Shown here piece after piece: positions 1 through 9,827 of a stretch of 64,000 nt of DNA. The first letter of the stretch is position 1; each line of letters opens with the position of its first letter. The notes beneath the pieces were generated by a model that saw only the letters and a list, made by a program, of their open reading frames with translations, was not told where the DNA came from and ran no database searches. Location of the stretch: contig CP136890.1 in NCBI GenBank assembly GCA_034359265.1, positions 72,107,501-72,171,500 of the forward strand, written 5' to 3'. A program made the position numbers and the translations under genes. The stretch comes from Canna indica. Lineage: Eukaryota > Streptophyta > Magnoliopsida > Zingiberales > Cannaceae.

Positions 1-424
1 AAGCCTAGACCACATAACCGAACCATGCATGCGAAAGTAAATGACTCGGGTCAATCACAATATCAAATACTTCATTTATAAAAGGAAACAAGTCCACGTA
101 CCAAACCAAATGCATAAAATAAACATAACCACATGTTCAAAGGTTGACACTGCACAATGTTCACATGCTCAAAATAAAATACACGACTTGACCAAAACTC
201 GACTACACTAACTAGTTTCACGAGATTGCCACCGGAGTCTGCCGCCACCAGCTGCGCCATACCTCAATGATCAGAATCTGCAAAACAACACCAAAAGAGT
301 GGTGAGTTCATAAAACTCAATGAGTGATCGTCTCAATCACTACCAAACCAATCCACATAATAAAATGCAGTAAATATTTAAATGCTCATCAAAACTGATA
401 TAAAACATAAAAGGGTTTCCAAAA

Positions 425-611
425 GGGTTATTAGACTAAAAAATCATAAAGTTTCACAAAATTTTAAGTTTTGCCCGCGTTTTCAAAATTCTCCTATAAA
501 TGCATATAGTTTCCATACGTTGATGTCATCTACCAATTCGTCAAGCGCCGTCACAACTAAGCTGACGTGGAGGAAAACGACGCTCGTGTGGCTGACGACT
601 TCATACGTGGC
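425..611 (+). repeat. Left terminal inverted repeat of the Pack-MULE
   Basis: Reverse complement of 2227-2413 with small indels, one of which is a 10-bp difference near the outer end. The similarity stops close to cttcatacgtggc. An apparent 156-codon open frame (382-852) runs through it and is judged non-coding. Confidence 0.88.
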
Positions 612-939
612 TGACGCCATCTTTTTCTCCTCTCTTCTTTCTTTGTTGCTGCCATCTTTACCCATTTCTCGTCATCCTCCTCCTCCATCCCAAAGATCTG
701 TAACTCCATCACGTTATCAGCCACACCCACCATCAAAAAAATTTCCTCCTATCAACGAGAAGACAGCCAACTCACACACTCTACTCCCTCCAGCATTTAT
801 GACATGCGCCCATCTCCTCCTTGCTATTGCGAGTCCAAGTCCAGGATACTAGCTAACTAAGTAGACATGGTGTAGCGGAGCCATTTGAAATGAAGATCTC
901 ATCTTTGTTGTAGCGAAACCATTTGAAGAATAACTAGTG

Positions 940-1845
940 CTCACTGTTGAAGATCGTGTGAGCCCAAGAAAAGATGATGTGTTGGGAAGGGCATCATTGC
1001 CACTAACACTGTTCGAAAAGAGGTTGGGTCACCGCCCAATGGTGCATTCAAAATGGTTCAACATGAAGAAGTTTGGAATAGGAATCATGGAAGGTGAAAC
1101 AAGAAGAGAACTTAGGTTTTCAAGCAGGATCCACCTCAGAGTTTGCTTGGAGGGAGCTTATCATGTGATGGATGAATCAACAATGTACATTAGTGATCAA
1201 CGCCCTACGGCCCGTCAACTTTGGAAGCCACCAGTTGGGATCTTAGAGGTTGGAATCTTGGGTGTAAAGGAGCTGCTTCCAATGAAGATGAGGGTGGAAG
1301 AGGAACCATTGATGCCTACTGCGTTGCTAAGTATGTGCAGAAGTGGGTTCGGACAAGAACCATGCCTACTGTGTTGCCAACATGGTTTATCTATATGGAC
1401 ATCCACTGCTTCCCAAGATGCATTACCTGCATCCATTCACAGTGAACCAATTGGACAGTCTCAGGTACCAGGCAATGAACATTGTTGCGGCAAGACTAGG
1501 GAGGGTAGAGCCACCACTTAGGAAAGAGGTGGTGGAGTACATGCTTGATGTGGAGTCACACATGTGGAGCATGAGAAGGAGCAAGGCCAACTTCTTCAGG
1601 ATCATGGCGCCGCTCTCAGGTCTTATCAATGTGTTCAAATGGTTTGGAGAGGTGCGCCACTGGAAGAACCCAATCACAACTGTGCTGGTTCATGTTCTCC
1701 TACTAATACTTGTTTGGTATCCAAAGCTGATTCTACCTACTGTTTTCCTTTATATGTTCATGATTGGACTTTGGAATTTTAGAATTGGGCCCAGATACCC
1801 ACCCCACATGAAGACTCAGACTGGGCTGCCCTGCCGCCCGTCCAA
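940..1845 (+). pseudogene. Captured MCTP/FTIP-like C2-domain gene fragment
   Basis: In the frame starting near 937 the sequence encodes text typical of plant multiple-C2-domain and transmembrane-region proteins (FT-interacting protein/QUIRKY family), for example RIHLRVCLEGAYHVMDEST and QLWKPPVGILEVGILG. The frame then shifts (DAYCVAKYVQKWVRTRT around 1310-1360). After a deletion of roughly 60 residues it resumes at about 1380 with YLYGHPLLPKMHYLHPF, LRKEVVEYMLDVESHMWSMR and the C-terminal membrane segments (WNFRIGPRYPPHM). Intact members are ER/plasmodesmal tethers involved in trafficking. Here at least one frameshift, a missing block and the lack of N-terminal C2 domains make it a pseudogene. 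It has no introns across the captured part, but intact family members are often intronless there too, so this does not decide between DNA and RNA capture. Confidence 0.88.
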
Positions 1846-1872
1846 GTACAACATGCAACCTATATTTGGTGA

Positions 1873-2145
1873 CACATCGTCAACAGCATCGTCGAGGCCG
1901 AGTGAAAGCCCTACTACTACTCCTCCGCTAAGAGCATGGTCAACAACAGCGGCATCTTCCTGGTCTCGCTAAATCGCGGCCCCAAGGTGGCCTGCCTCTG
2001 CTCTGCCAAGCTCCAGCTCGAGGACGGCAGCGTTGATATCTGGACAAATGAGCTGTGCGAGGCACCTGCAATATGCCCTGTTGAGAGGAGGATGGCGGAG
2101 GCGATTTCGCTTGCACCAGGGCTTGCTCTAATGGGAGCGACAGAT
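1873..2145 (+). other. Second, unidentified coding-like segment inside the Pack-MULE
   Basis: Immediately after the MCTP homology the base composition becomes GC-richer. A frame open from 1936 to 2223 reads SGIFLVSLNRGPKVACLCSA and then KLQLEDGSVDIWTNELCEAP. It does not look like the MCTP C terminus or TIR sequence. It could be a second captured host exon. I do not recognise the family. Confidence 0.35.
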
Positions 2146-2226
2146 CTTTGGGGAGGAGGAGGAGGAGGAGAAAGGAGAAAAAGGTGTGGGAGGTTATATA
2201 TATATTTGTCCTCTCACAACTAGGCG

Positions 2227-2413
2227 TGGCCACATATGAAGTCGTGAGCCAAGCGAGCGCCGATTTCCTCCACACCAGCTTAATTGAGATGGCGCTTGAC
2301 GAATTGGTAGATGGCATCAAGTCATCAACGGATGAAAATTATATGCATTTACAGGAGAATTTTGAAAACACGGGTAGAACTTAAAATTTTGTGATTTTTT
2401 AGTCTAATAACCC
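2227..2413 (-). repeat. Right terminal inverted repeat of the Pack-MULE
   Basis: Pairs with 425-611. Just inside it, 2150-2175 is a GGA/GAAAA-rich purine tract, and 2199-2210 is a short (at)n run. Confidence 0.88.
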
Positions 2414-2439
2414 TTTCCATAAATCATCTCGTGCGCGTT

Positions 2440-2467
2440 TGTCACACCCCAACTCAGAGTCACGTGA
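2440..2467 (-). other. 28-bp LTR-end filler at the deletion junction of gypsy A
   Basis: The reverse complement of this segment matches the 3' end of the LTR at 12971-12998 at about 25 of 28 positions (both contain tcacgtga and end in tgaca). It sits between the broken pol gene and the broken 3' LTR of element A, which suggests filler DNA copied during repair of a double-strand break. Confidence 0.55.
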
Positions 2468-3520
2468 GTTCTTGAGCTTCTGAAAGCTCTTCTCACATTT
2501 ATCATCCTAGACGAACTTAACTTCCTTCTGGGTCAACTGAGTTCGGGGAGCCACAATTCAGAAAAAATTCTCCACGAACTTTCGATAATACCCGGCCAGA
2601 CCCAAGAAGTTTTGAATCTCTGTCAAACTGGTCGGCCTCCCTCAGTTCTGCATCGCCTCAATCTTAGCAGGGTTCACTTTAACTCCCTCCCGAGACACTA
2701 CATGCCCTAGAAATCCCACACTCTCCATCCAGGACTCGCACTTAGAGAACTTTGCAAAAAACTGATGTCTCCTGAGGGTCTCCAGGACCACCCTCACGTG
2801 CTCACAGTGCTCCTCTCTGCTCCGAGAATAAACCAAAATATCATCAATGAAGATGATGACAAACTTGTCCAAAAACTCCATGAACACTCGATTCATTAGA
2901 TCCATGAATGCAGCAGGTGCATTCGTCAGCCCAAACGACATGGCTAGAAATTCATAATGGTCGTACCTTATCCGAAAAGTCGTCTTAGGCATATCCTGGT
3001 CCCAGATTTTCAACTGATGATATTCAGACTGCAAATCGATCTTGGAGAACCATTGTGCCCCCTGAAGCTGATCGAACATATCATCAATCCTTGACAGCGA
3101 GTATCGATTCTTAATGGTTACCTTATTTAGTTTCTTGTAATTGATGCACATCCGCAGTGATCCATCTTTCTTCTTAATAAAGAGTACCAAAGCCCCCCAC
3201 GAGGATACACTTGGGGGGATGATGCCCAAATCCAAGAGCTCCTCCAGCTGAGCCTTGAGCTCCCTCAGCTCGGTCGATGTCATCCTATAAGGGGGGATGG
3301 ATATCAGCTTCACCCCCATCTGCAATTCAATGCAGAATTCAATCTCTCTGCATAGTGGCAACCCCAGAAGTTCATCAATGACAATGTTAGGGAACTCACT
3401 GATCACTGGAGTCTCCCTTAGCTTTCCATTTGCTCCCCCAGACTCCACCGCCATCGACACAAAAGCCATAAATGACTGGCAGCGTCCACAGAGCAAATTT
3501 TCGGGCCTTTACGGCTGAGA
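2468..3520 (-). pseudogene. Ty3/gypsy reverse transcriptase (element A)
   Basis: The open stretch 2642-3496 encodes a nearly complete gypsy reverse transcriptase. It has [20 protein letters not shown], then [48 protein letters not shown], the catalytic FIDDILVYS and [14 protein letters not shown] follows the residues EAMQN; beyond it, in the same frame, come LGLAGYYRKFVENF and the start of the RNase H region near 2500. RNase H, integrase and any chromodomain are then lost at the deletion junction. The stop codons and missing domains show that it is dead. This is a polyprotein segment without its own start. Confidence 0.93.
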
Positions 3521-3904
3521 CTACCCTATAAGAACCCCCCTTACCATCACCTTGGAAAATAAACTGCGGTAGCTGAAAATGACAGTCTTTGCCCTGCAGT
3601 CTACTTTCGCGTAATGGGTAGCCAACCAATCAATGCCTTGAATGATATCCAACTCCAACGATGGGAGTAGAACCAGTTCGACTTGCAGAAGATGGCTGCA
3701 AACATAAACCTCATAGTCAAAGAAGATCGATTCGGCCACGACCACATCGCCCATTGGCGTCGACACCACTAAAGGCGCCTCAAGTGAATTATTCTCTTTC
3801 CCCAAGAGGGGTGCAAATAAAGCCGAAACAAAAGAATGAGTGGCACCCGGGTCAAATAACACATATGCACTAGTAAAACAAGCTGAAAGTGTACTTGCCA
3901 CCAC
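3521..3904 (-). pseudogene. Retropepsin-like aspartic protease region (element A)
   Basis: The frame contains LFDPGATHSFVS, which corresponds to the catalytic D-S/T-G-A-T-H-S-F motif of gypsy proteases with proline at the second position. LDIIQGIDWLATHYAKVDC follows, a conserved strand in this family. It lies between the gag zinc knuckle and the reverse transcriptase in the usual gag-PR-RT order. The frame is not fused to its neighbours, so frameshifts separate the domains. The D-P-G substitution would probably impair catalysis. Confidence 0.85.
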
Positions 3905-4250
3905 AACATTCGACGCCTCTGCGCCACCTGGTGTAAGAGAAAAACTCGAGCAGGAACCTTTCCAGAACCGCTCGCACGCTGCCCCTTGCCTTGTACCTGA
4001 CCCTTATGAGCCACAAAACTACTGACACTGGTGCCTTCCCCTGAGATTGGGCTACCCTCTGACCTCCATTGGCCGAACAGTCTTTCTTGAAGTGCCCGAT
4101 TTGGCCGCACCCGAAGCATGCATCTGTATTGGCCAAAACATACACCCCAGTGCTGCCTGCCACACTATCCACAAGACGGCGGGCCCTCGGACTTCCTCTG
4201 CCCAGATGCATCCCTTGTCACAGCCCTTTGCACCTGACCTAGCCCTAAGC
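3870..4250 (-). pseudogene. Gag zinc-knuckle region (element A)
   Basis: The frame 3870-4211 encodes CFGCGQIGHFKKDC, a perfect CX2CX4HX4C nucleic-acid-binding knuckle. It sits between the gag core and the protease, as in Ty3/gypsy gag proteins. The adjoining frames are broken. Confidence 0.88.
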
Positions 4251-5217
4251 GAACCCTGACGACACCCTGCCCTCGGCTCGCCTCCTGGCCTGTCCTGACG
4301 GCAACACCCTCAGAGTGGGTCTGCCGCTCTCCTGGCCCATGGAATCTGAACCTCTTCTTCGAGGGCCCCTTAGGCCGCTCTAAAGGTACTAGAGCTTCCT
4401 TTCGTAGAGCCTCATCAACTGCCACAGGAAACGTAGTGCTCTCAATGTAGTGGATCAGGCAACCAATGTGCACTCGCAGTCCCTCAACGAATCTCCTAAC
4501 CCTGGCCGTCTCTATAGCTACCAGCATATAATGATATCGAGACAGCTAAATGAACTCCATCTCATACTGCTGAACCGATATGTTGTTCGTCTAGTGGAGC
4601 TGTTCAAACTCTTTTGCCCGCTTCTCGCGGACACTCCTGTGTAGATACCGTTATATAACAATGGCCTTAAACTCATCCCACAGAAGGGATGGTGCAGTAA
4701 TCCCCCTACGGGCCCTTTAGGAATGGAGTCATTCCTTCGTCGGTCCTCTCAACTGCAGTCCCGCCATGTGTGTCGTTGCCTCACAAGAACATCCTAGTAC
4801 CTCACGTAGATCATAGCAATCACTCAGGAAGTTAGTGACCTCCACTATCAAGTTTGTGCTGGTAAAGTCCGGGGGCCTCAACCTGACAAAATCTAGCTAC
4901 GAAACCATGTGGCTTGCTGCCTCTTAACGATCTACTGCTCTGACCGCTGGTGGTACCAGTCCCTCTAACTCTTGAGCCGCTGGTGCAACCGGCTCAAGTT
5001 GAGGCTGCTGCTGCCTCAACTCCCGCTCTCGCCGGAGCTCCTCAATTAACTCAGCCACCTGTGCCTCTAGCTCAGCCACCCGAGGGTCCTACTCTACCCT
5101 CTTTTGGGCTGGGCACCCACGGCCCCGACCCGTAGTGCGGCCCCTACCTCAACCTCAACCACGGCCCTGCTGGCCTGTGAAATTACTACCACTGTCGCTC
5201 ATCACTGCATCATTATG
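4251..5217 (-). pseudogene. Gag capsid region (element A)
   Basis: The minus strand encodes a gypsy Retrotrans_gag domain in several frames with stops. The start (MSDSGSN) is near 5200, then VAELEAQVAELIEELRRERE, LDFVRLRPPDFTS, FLSDCYDL, LQLRGPTKE and, at 4165-4527, RVRRFVEGLRVHIGCLIHYI. The same layout is seen in the gag fragments at 13209 and 32862, so the three elements are related. In-frame stops occur repeatedly (for example after GPTKE). Confidence 0.85.
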
Positions 5218-5399
5218 TGCCTCCATAGCTATAAAAGAAGAATATGAAATGAATTAATCACTACTACAATTATTATACTACGATCATACGTATCGTCGCT
5301 GATGCGCGCAAGCTCCGTAGCTCAGTCTCGTGAAATAGGACACATCGTATATCGACATGCTAGCAAATGCCTATACAGTACTCTATGCCCTAATGATGT
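4636..5399. repeat. Tandem duplication in gag of element A, copy 1
   Basis: About 764 bp recurring at 5513-6276, apparently base for base (offset 877). It covers the N-terminal gag region and the leader. Confidence 0.9.
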
Positions 5400-5504
5400 T
5401 ATATAACAATGGCCTTAAACTCATCCCACAGAAGGGATGGTGCAGTAATCCCCCTACGGGCCCTTTAGGAATGGAGTCATTCCTTCGTCGGTCCTCTCAA
5501 CTGC
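5398..5504. repeat. Third, partial copy of the duplicated gag segment
   Basis: Matches 4650-4756 and 5527-5633 (starting gttatataac) and lies between the two long copies. It ends at ctgc and is followed by tagcaaatcc, which resembles text near 5369. The join looks like template switching or unequal repair rather than a single clean duplication. Confidence 0.85.
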
Positions 5505-5512
5505 TAGCAAAT

Positions 5513-6276
5513 CCTGTGTAGATACCGTTATATAACAATGGCCTTAAACTCATCCCACAGAAGGGATGGTGCAGTAATCCCCCTACGGGCCCTTTAGGAA
5601 TGGAGTCATTCCTTCGTCGGTCCTCTCAACTGCAGTCCCGCCATGTGTGTCGTTGCCTCACAAGAACATCCTAGTACCTCACGTAGATCATAGCAATCAC
5701 TCAGGAAGTTAGTGACCTCCACTATCAAGTTTGTGCTGGTAAAGTCCGGGGGCCTCAACCTGACAAAATCTAGCTACGAAACCATGTGGCTTGCTGCCTC
5801 TTAACGATCTACTGCTCTGACCGCTGGTGGTACCAGTCCCTCTAACTCTTGAGCCGCTGGTGCAACCGGCTCAAGTTGAGGCTGCTGCTGCCTCAACTCC
5901 CGCTCTCGCCGGAGCTCCTCAATTAACTCAGCCACCTGTGCCTCTAGCTCAGCCACCCGAGGGTCCTACTCTACCCTCTTTTGGGCTGGGCACCCACGGC
6001 CCCGACCCGTAGTGCGGCCCCTACCTCAACCTCAACCACGGCCCTGCTGGCCTGTGAAATTACTACCACTGTCGCTCATCACTGCATCATTATGTGCCTC
6101 CATAGCTATAAAAGAAGAATATGAAATGAATTAATCACTACTACAATTATTATACTACGATCATACGTATCGTCGCTGATGCGCGCAAGCTCCGTAGCTC
6201 AGTCTCGTGAAATAGGACACATCGTATATCGACATGCTAGCAAATGCCTATACAGTACTCTATGCCCTAATGATGT
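5513..6276. repeat. Tandem duplication in gag of element A, copy 2
   Basis: Second copy of 4636-5399, with no difference noticed. It contains a second gag N-terminus on the minus strand (about 5513-6094). It adjoins the untranslated leader and primer site, so this copy holds the original 5' context. Confidence 0.9.
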
Positions 6277-6294
6277 TATTTGGACCTAACCACA

Positions 6295-6306
6295 TGATCT
6301 AATACC
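6295..6306 (-). other. Primer-binding site of gypsy A (degenerate)
   Basis: The reverse complement reads tggtattagatc, two changes from the usual plant initiator-Met tRNA site tggtatcagagc. It lies four bases internal to the LTR edge. Confidence 0.75.
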
Positions 6307-6310
6307 ACAT

Positions 6311-7788
6311 TGTCACGCCCCAAAATTGGGTTACGCAACCGGCCAGAGTTCAGACAAGCACCCCGAAGCCTAGACCATATAATCGAGCCATGCATGCAAA
6401 AATAAACGACTCAGGTCAATCACAATATCAAAGACTTCATTCATGAAAGGAAACAAGTCCACATACCAGACCAAATGCATAATATAAACATAACCACATG
6501 TTCAAAGGTCGACACTACACAACGTTCACATGCTCAAAATAAATTACACGACTCGACCAGGACTCGACTACACCAACTAGTTTCACGATCGCCACCGGAG
6601 TGTGCCACCATCAGCTGTGTCATACCTCAATGATCGGGATCTGTAAAACAACACCAAAAGAGTGGTGAGTTCATAGAACTCGGTAAATGGTCGTCTTAAC
6701 CACTACCAAGCCAATCCACATAATAAAATGCAGTAAATTTTTAAATGCTCATCAAAACTGATATGAAACATAAAAGGATTTACATAAATCATCTCGTGAG
6801 TGCTACGCACCATCTGGCCCAAAAGGAAACACCCCCAAGTCGAACAGCCTACAACTCGTAGGTCACTCACTAGGCTGGACGCCCTAACGAACTCCCCGTC
6901 TCGAGCTCACTAAGCTAGCAAGGCCCTCTAGTATCGGTGCCCAAAATTTGATTGGGAAAGACCCTCCGACCAATGCCACTCGGGTCAGTCGTTGGAATGG
7001 CTCACCGACGTATATCTCGACCCTAAAATCAACTCGTTAGGTCAGGCATTAGCTTCACACGCTAACGTGCTTCCTAACCAAAATTCGAAATTAAATACTG
7101 AATAATTATGAAATAAAATACCTACAAGTATTTCTTGCCTCCAACACAAAGGCCGGTCCTCCCTAGGCTTTAAGGGAATGCCCTAGGGCTGCCACCCACC
7201 ATAAACCCCAAGGAAATGTCATACAAACAAACTGATACAATAATCGCGAATACAAACATGCATAAAAACCAATTCTCGAAAAGATTTCATCATCTGATCC
7301 TACCTACAAGGATCAACATCCCCTAATCATATATTTAGGGATTTGGGGAAGAAACCACTCACCTAGAACCGATTTAAGGACAAGAAGACGACGATGAAGC
7401 CTCGCGTCGAATCCGATCCGACGAAGTCTCCGATATTCGGCCAATTCTTCTCTGATTCCTCCCTCTTCCACTCGAATCCTTGGGTCGCGTGCGGCCCCTC
7501 CTTGGAGTCTTACGGTCCCAGGTGGCCACTTATTATTTTTTTTAATTTTAAGAGCCGAATTACTCTTTTGCCCCTCTTCACTTAAGTCGACCCAACTCGC
7601 TCAAAACGAGTCTGATTTGAGCCCTGATTGCACCCTCAGACTTGGCTTGAACCCTACTCGGACTTAGCACAACAATTAACACTAAATTTAAGTAATTTCG
7701 ATTGACCAAGGATCTCACCTCAAATCACTCCCAACCGCGATCAACTCCGCACGTGCCGTTACACGTCGCGCTCATCCCGCTGAAACCA
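6311..7788 (-). mobile_element. 5' LTR of gypsy element A
   Basis: On the minus strand it starts tggtttcag (at 7788) and ends gggcgtgaca (at 6311), giving TG...CA ends and about 1478 bp. The primer site follows directly. The other LTR copy at 1-424 and 2414-2439 supports the boundaries. The short open frame 7394-7585 inside it is judged spurious. Confidence 0.8.
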
Positions 7789-8777
7789 ATATACAATTTT
7801 TTTTAAAAAAATCGCAAGTACACAAATGAATAAGAATAAGCATGTAAAAGAATATATGAAAGTGCGAGTTCCAAGAATTGTTCTCATAATACTACAATTG
7901 GTGAACAAAATAAAATGATGGTCTACCAAACTAGCTAAAGTGGTGGACATGATGAATATAAGTGCCTTTCGGTTAGATGATACAAAGAAGTGTATTGTAG
8001 TAGACAATAGTCAAGTCTTTGTCGAATACCTAGCGGTGATATGTCTAATATATAAATGTTAATTATTTACTTTTTTATTATGTTTGCTAACAATCTTATT
8101 TATCCCAATGTCATTTGTCATTTTTTAACAAAATAAATTAGATATGAAAATTATGCTAAAAAGAAATTGAAGAAGTTAATCCCAATGGATATTTGATAAG
8201 GATTGTGCTAATAGACACAATGCTAAGATAGAAACAATGCAATTGTTGACATCCAATGTGAGATTGGAAATGCTTTCACATATGAGGGGATGAAGATACC
8301 AGCCTCCCCTATGTTAGTCAGTTATATGCCTACATCCACTCTTCTTGGCCTTTTGAAGGAGCACATGCTGGTCTCGTAAGCGAAATTGCAATGCCAAAAA
8401 ATGCAGCTAAATTCATTGCAGATTTTGACAAAAATATAAAAGGTGGTAGCTAGGAGTGGTTTAGCTAAAATTATAAGAAAGTTGCCAAACCCTCGTAAGC
8501 CTCTAGAAGATGAATTGAAGAAGTTAGGTCTAACTAACATAAGGAAAGTAGATGTGATGATTAAATTTATAAAAAATCATAATATAAAAAATATTTTTTT
8601 GAGATGAGAGATCATTAGAAATTGATGTTTTCGAATAAATTGATGGGACCATAGACACTCTGTTATGTTAACTATTATTGTGACTCATGTTCTAGTACAT
8701 TTATGATTTGTAACAATATTTTGAAAAGTTGCATTTGATTATTACGCTTAAAAGATGTTATGAGTTATGTTTATGCA
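7789..8777. other. Intergenic, nothing recognised
   Basis: AT-rich sequence between gypsy A and the Mutator-like MITE. Short plus-strand frames near 7830-8030 and 8220-8560 look mildly coding-like but are broken by stops and match nothing I know. This may be a decayed gene or transposase. Confidence 0.4.
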
Positions 8778-9290
8778 TGCTTAATTATATTTTTGGTCCC
8801 CCAAAATATTTTTTTTTTTTTCGTTTGGTCTCTCAAAAATTATTTTCGTTTTCATTTGGTTCATCCGTTAATTTTTCGTTAACTTTTGATGTTAAGTGCC
8901 AACATGAAATGCTGACATGGACTAAAGAGGGATCAAATAGAAAAAATAAGATATTTTAAGAGACTAGATAGAAAAAATATATATTTTAATAACCTAAAAC
9001 ATAATTATATATTGTTATGCTTTAGATTATTAAAATATATATTATTATATTTTAGGTTATTAAATTATATATTTTTTCTATCTAGTCCATTAAAATATCT
9101 TATTTTTTCCGTTTGGTCCATCTTTAGTCCATGTCAACATTTTATATTGGCACTTAATATTAAAAGTTAACAGGTGGACCAAACGAAAACAAAAATAATT
9201 TTTTAGGGACTAAATGAAAAGTTTTTAAAAATAAGAGACCAAACGAAAAAAAAAAATAATATTTTGAGAGATCAAAAACATATTTAAGCC
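8778..9290. mobile_element. Mutator-like foldback MITE, 513 bp
   Basis: The two halves are inverted repeats of each other: ttaattatatttttggtc on the left and gatcaaaaacatatttaa on the right, meeting around 9020. A perfect 9-bp duplication gtttatgca flanks it (8769-8777 and 9291-9299). Nine-base TSDs and long TIRs point to a Mutator-like origin. No coding capacity. Confidence 0.9.
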
Positions 9291-9299
9291 GTTTATGCA

Positions 9300-9827
9300 A
9301 CTGCAGCTGATTGACATGTTTAAAAGATGCTATATTGATGAAGTTTTTGTTATATTTATTAATATTAGAGTATATATATTTACTCATCTAGCATCGTTTA
9401 TTTTCTATAATATAATATATGTTGTGTATATTTCTTTTGCTTTTAGATTTGCAATGACACTAAGAAAATATTATATCGTGTTTTGAAGGTCGAGTAATAG
9501 GAATTATCGACAATTAGCCTAATTATCATAAAAAAGTGTCAGACTTAATATAATGGGTCTCTATTTAAATCTTTTGATACACTTGTTGCAGTGGAGGATC
9601 CATTATACGATAGGAGGTGAACCAAGTTTTCCTACTTAAGGCTAACTAATTAGGTTTAACCTTTAATTCAATTGAAAATGAAGCTTCTAATTTGTATAAG
9701 AAAAATTAGATAATGTTGATAAATCCCCAAACCGCACGATGTTCATTGTTCTGGTTGTACGTATTGTCATGGGAATTATTATGACCTATCATATGTATAT
9801 ATTTATTAATTAATCTACTTGCGATGT
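9300..9827. other. Intergenic, nothing recognised
   Basis: AT-rich sequence with short chance frames only. It lies between the MITE and the LTR of gypsy C. Confidence 0.5.

Larger units (their letters stand above)
425..2413. mobile_element. Pack-MULE (non-autonomous Mutator-like element with captured gene sequence)
   Basis: Two inverted repeats of about 187 bp (425-611 and 2227-2413) start with gggttattagac and match closely over their length. They are flanked by a 9-bp duplication, tttccaaaa at 416-424 and tttccataa at 2414-2422, with one mismatch. The other LTR copy at 6770-6800 gives the empty site. Long TIRs and a 9-bp TSD are the hallmarks of Mutator-like elements. No transposase is present. 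The interior carries a degraded MCTP gene fragment plus unidentified sequence. I infer a Pack-MULE. Confidence 0.9.
1..2439 (-). mobile_element. Partial 3' LTR of gypsy element A, split by a Pack-MULE
   Basis: The first 424 bases and bases 2414-2439 align with the complete LTR downstream (about 6366-6800) with scattered substitutions. The element runs on the minus strand, so this is its 3' LTR. It runs off the left edge of the window and is missing the part corresponding to about 6801-7788. The Pack-MULE at 425-2413 interrupts this copy but not the other LTR, so it arrived after the retrotransposon had inserted. No gene lies in the LTR itself. Confidence 0.85.

Noticed and set aside
382..852. 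A 156-codon open frame near the left edge
   Set aside because: It starts in the LTR and runs through the Pack-MULE terminal repeat. The reverse-complement copy of the same DNA at the other end is not open in the same way.
4950..6012. Two identical 61-codon plus-strand frames
   Set aside because: They are antisense to gag coding sequence, and their identity is just the tandem duplication.
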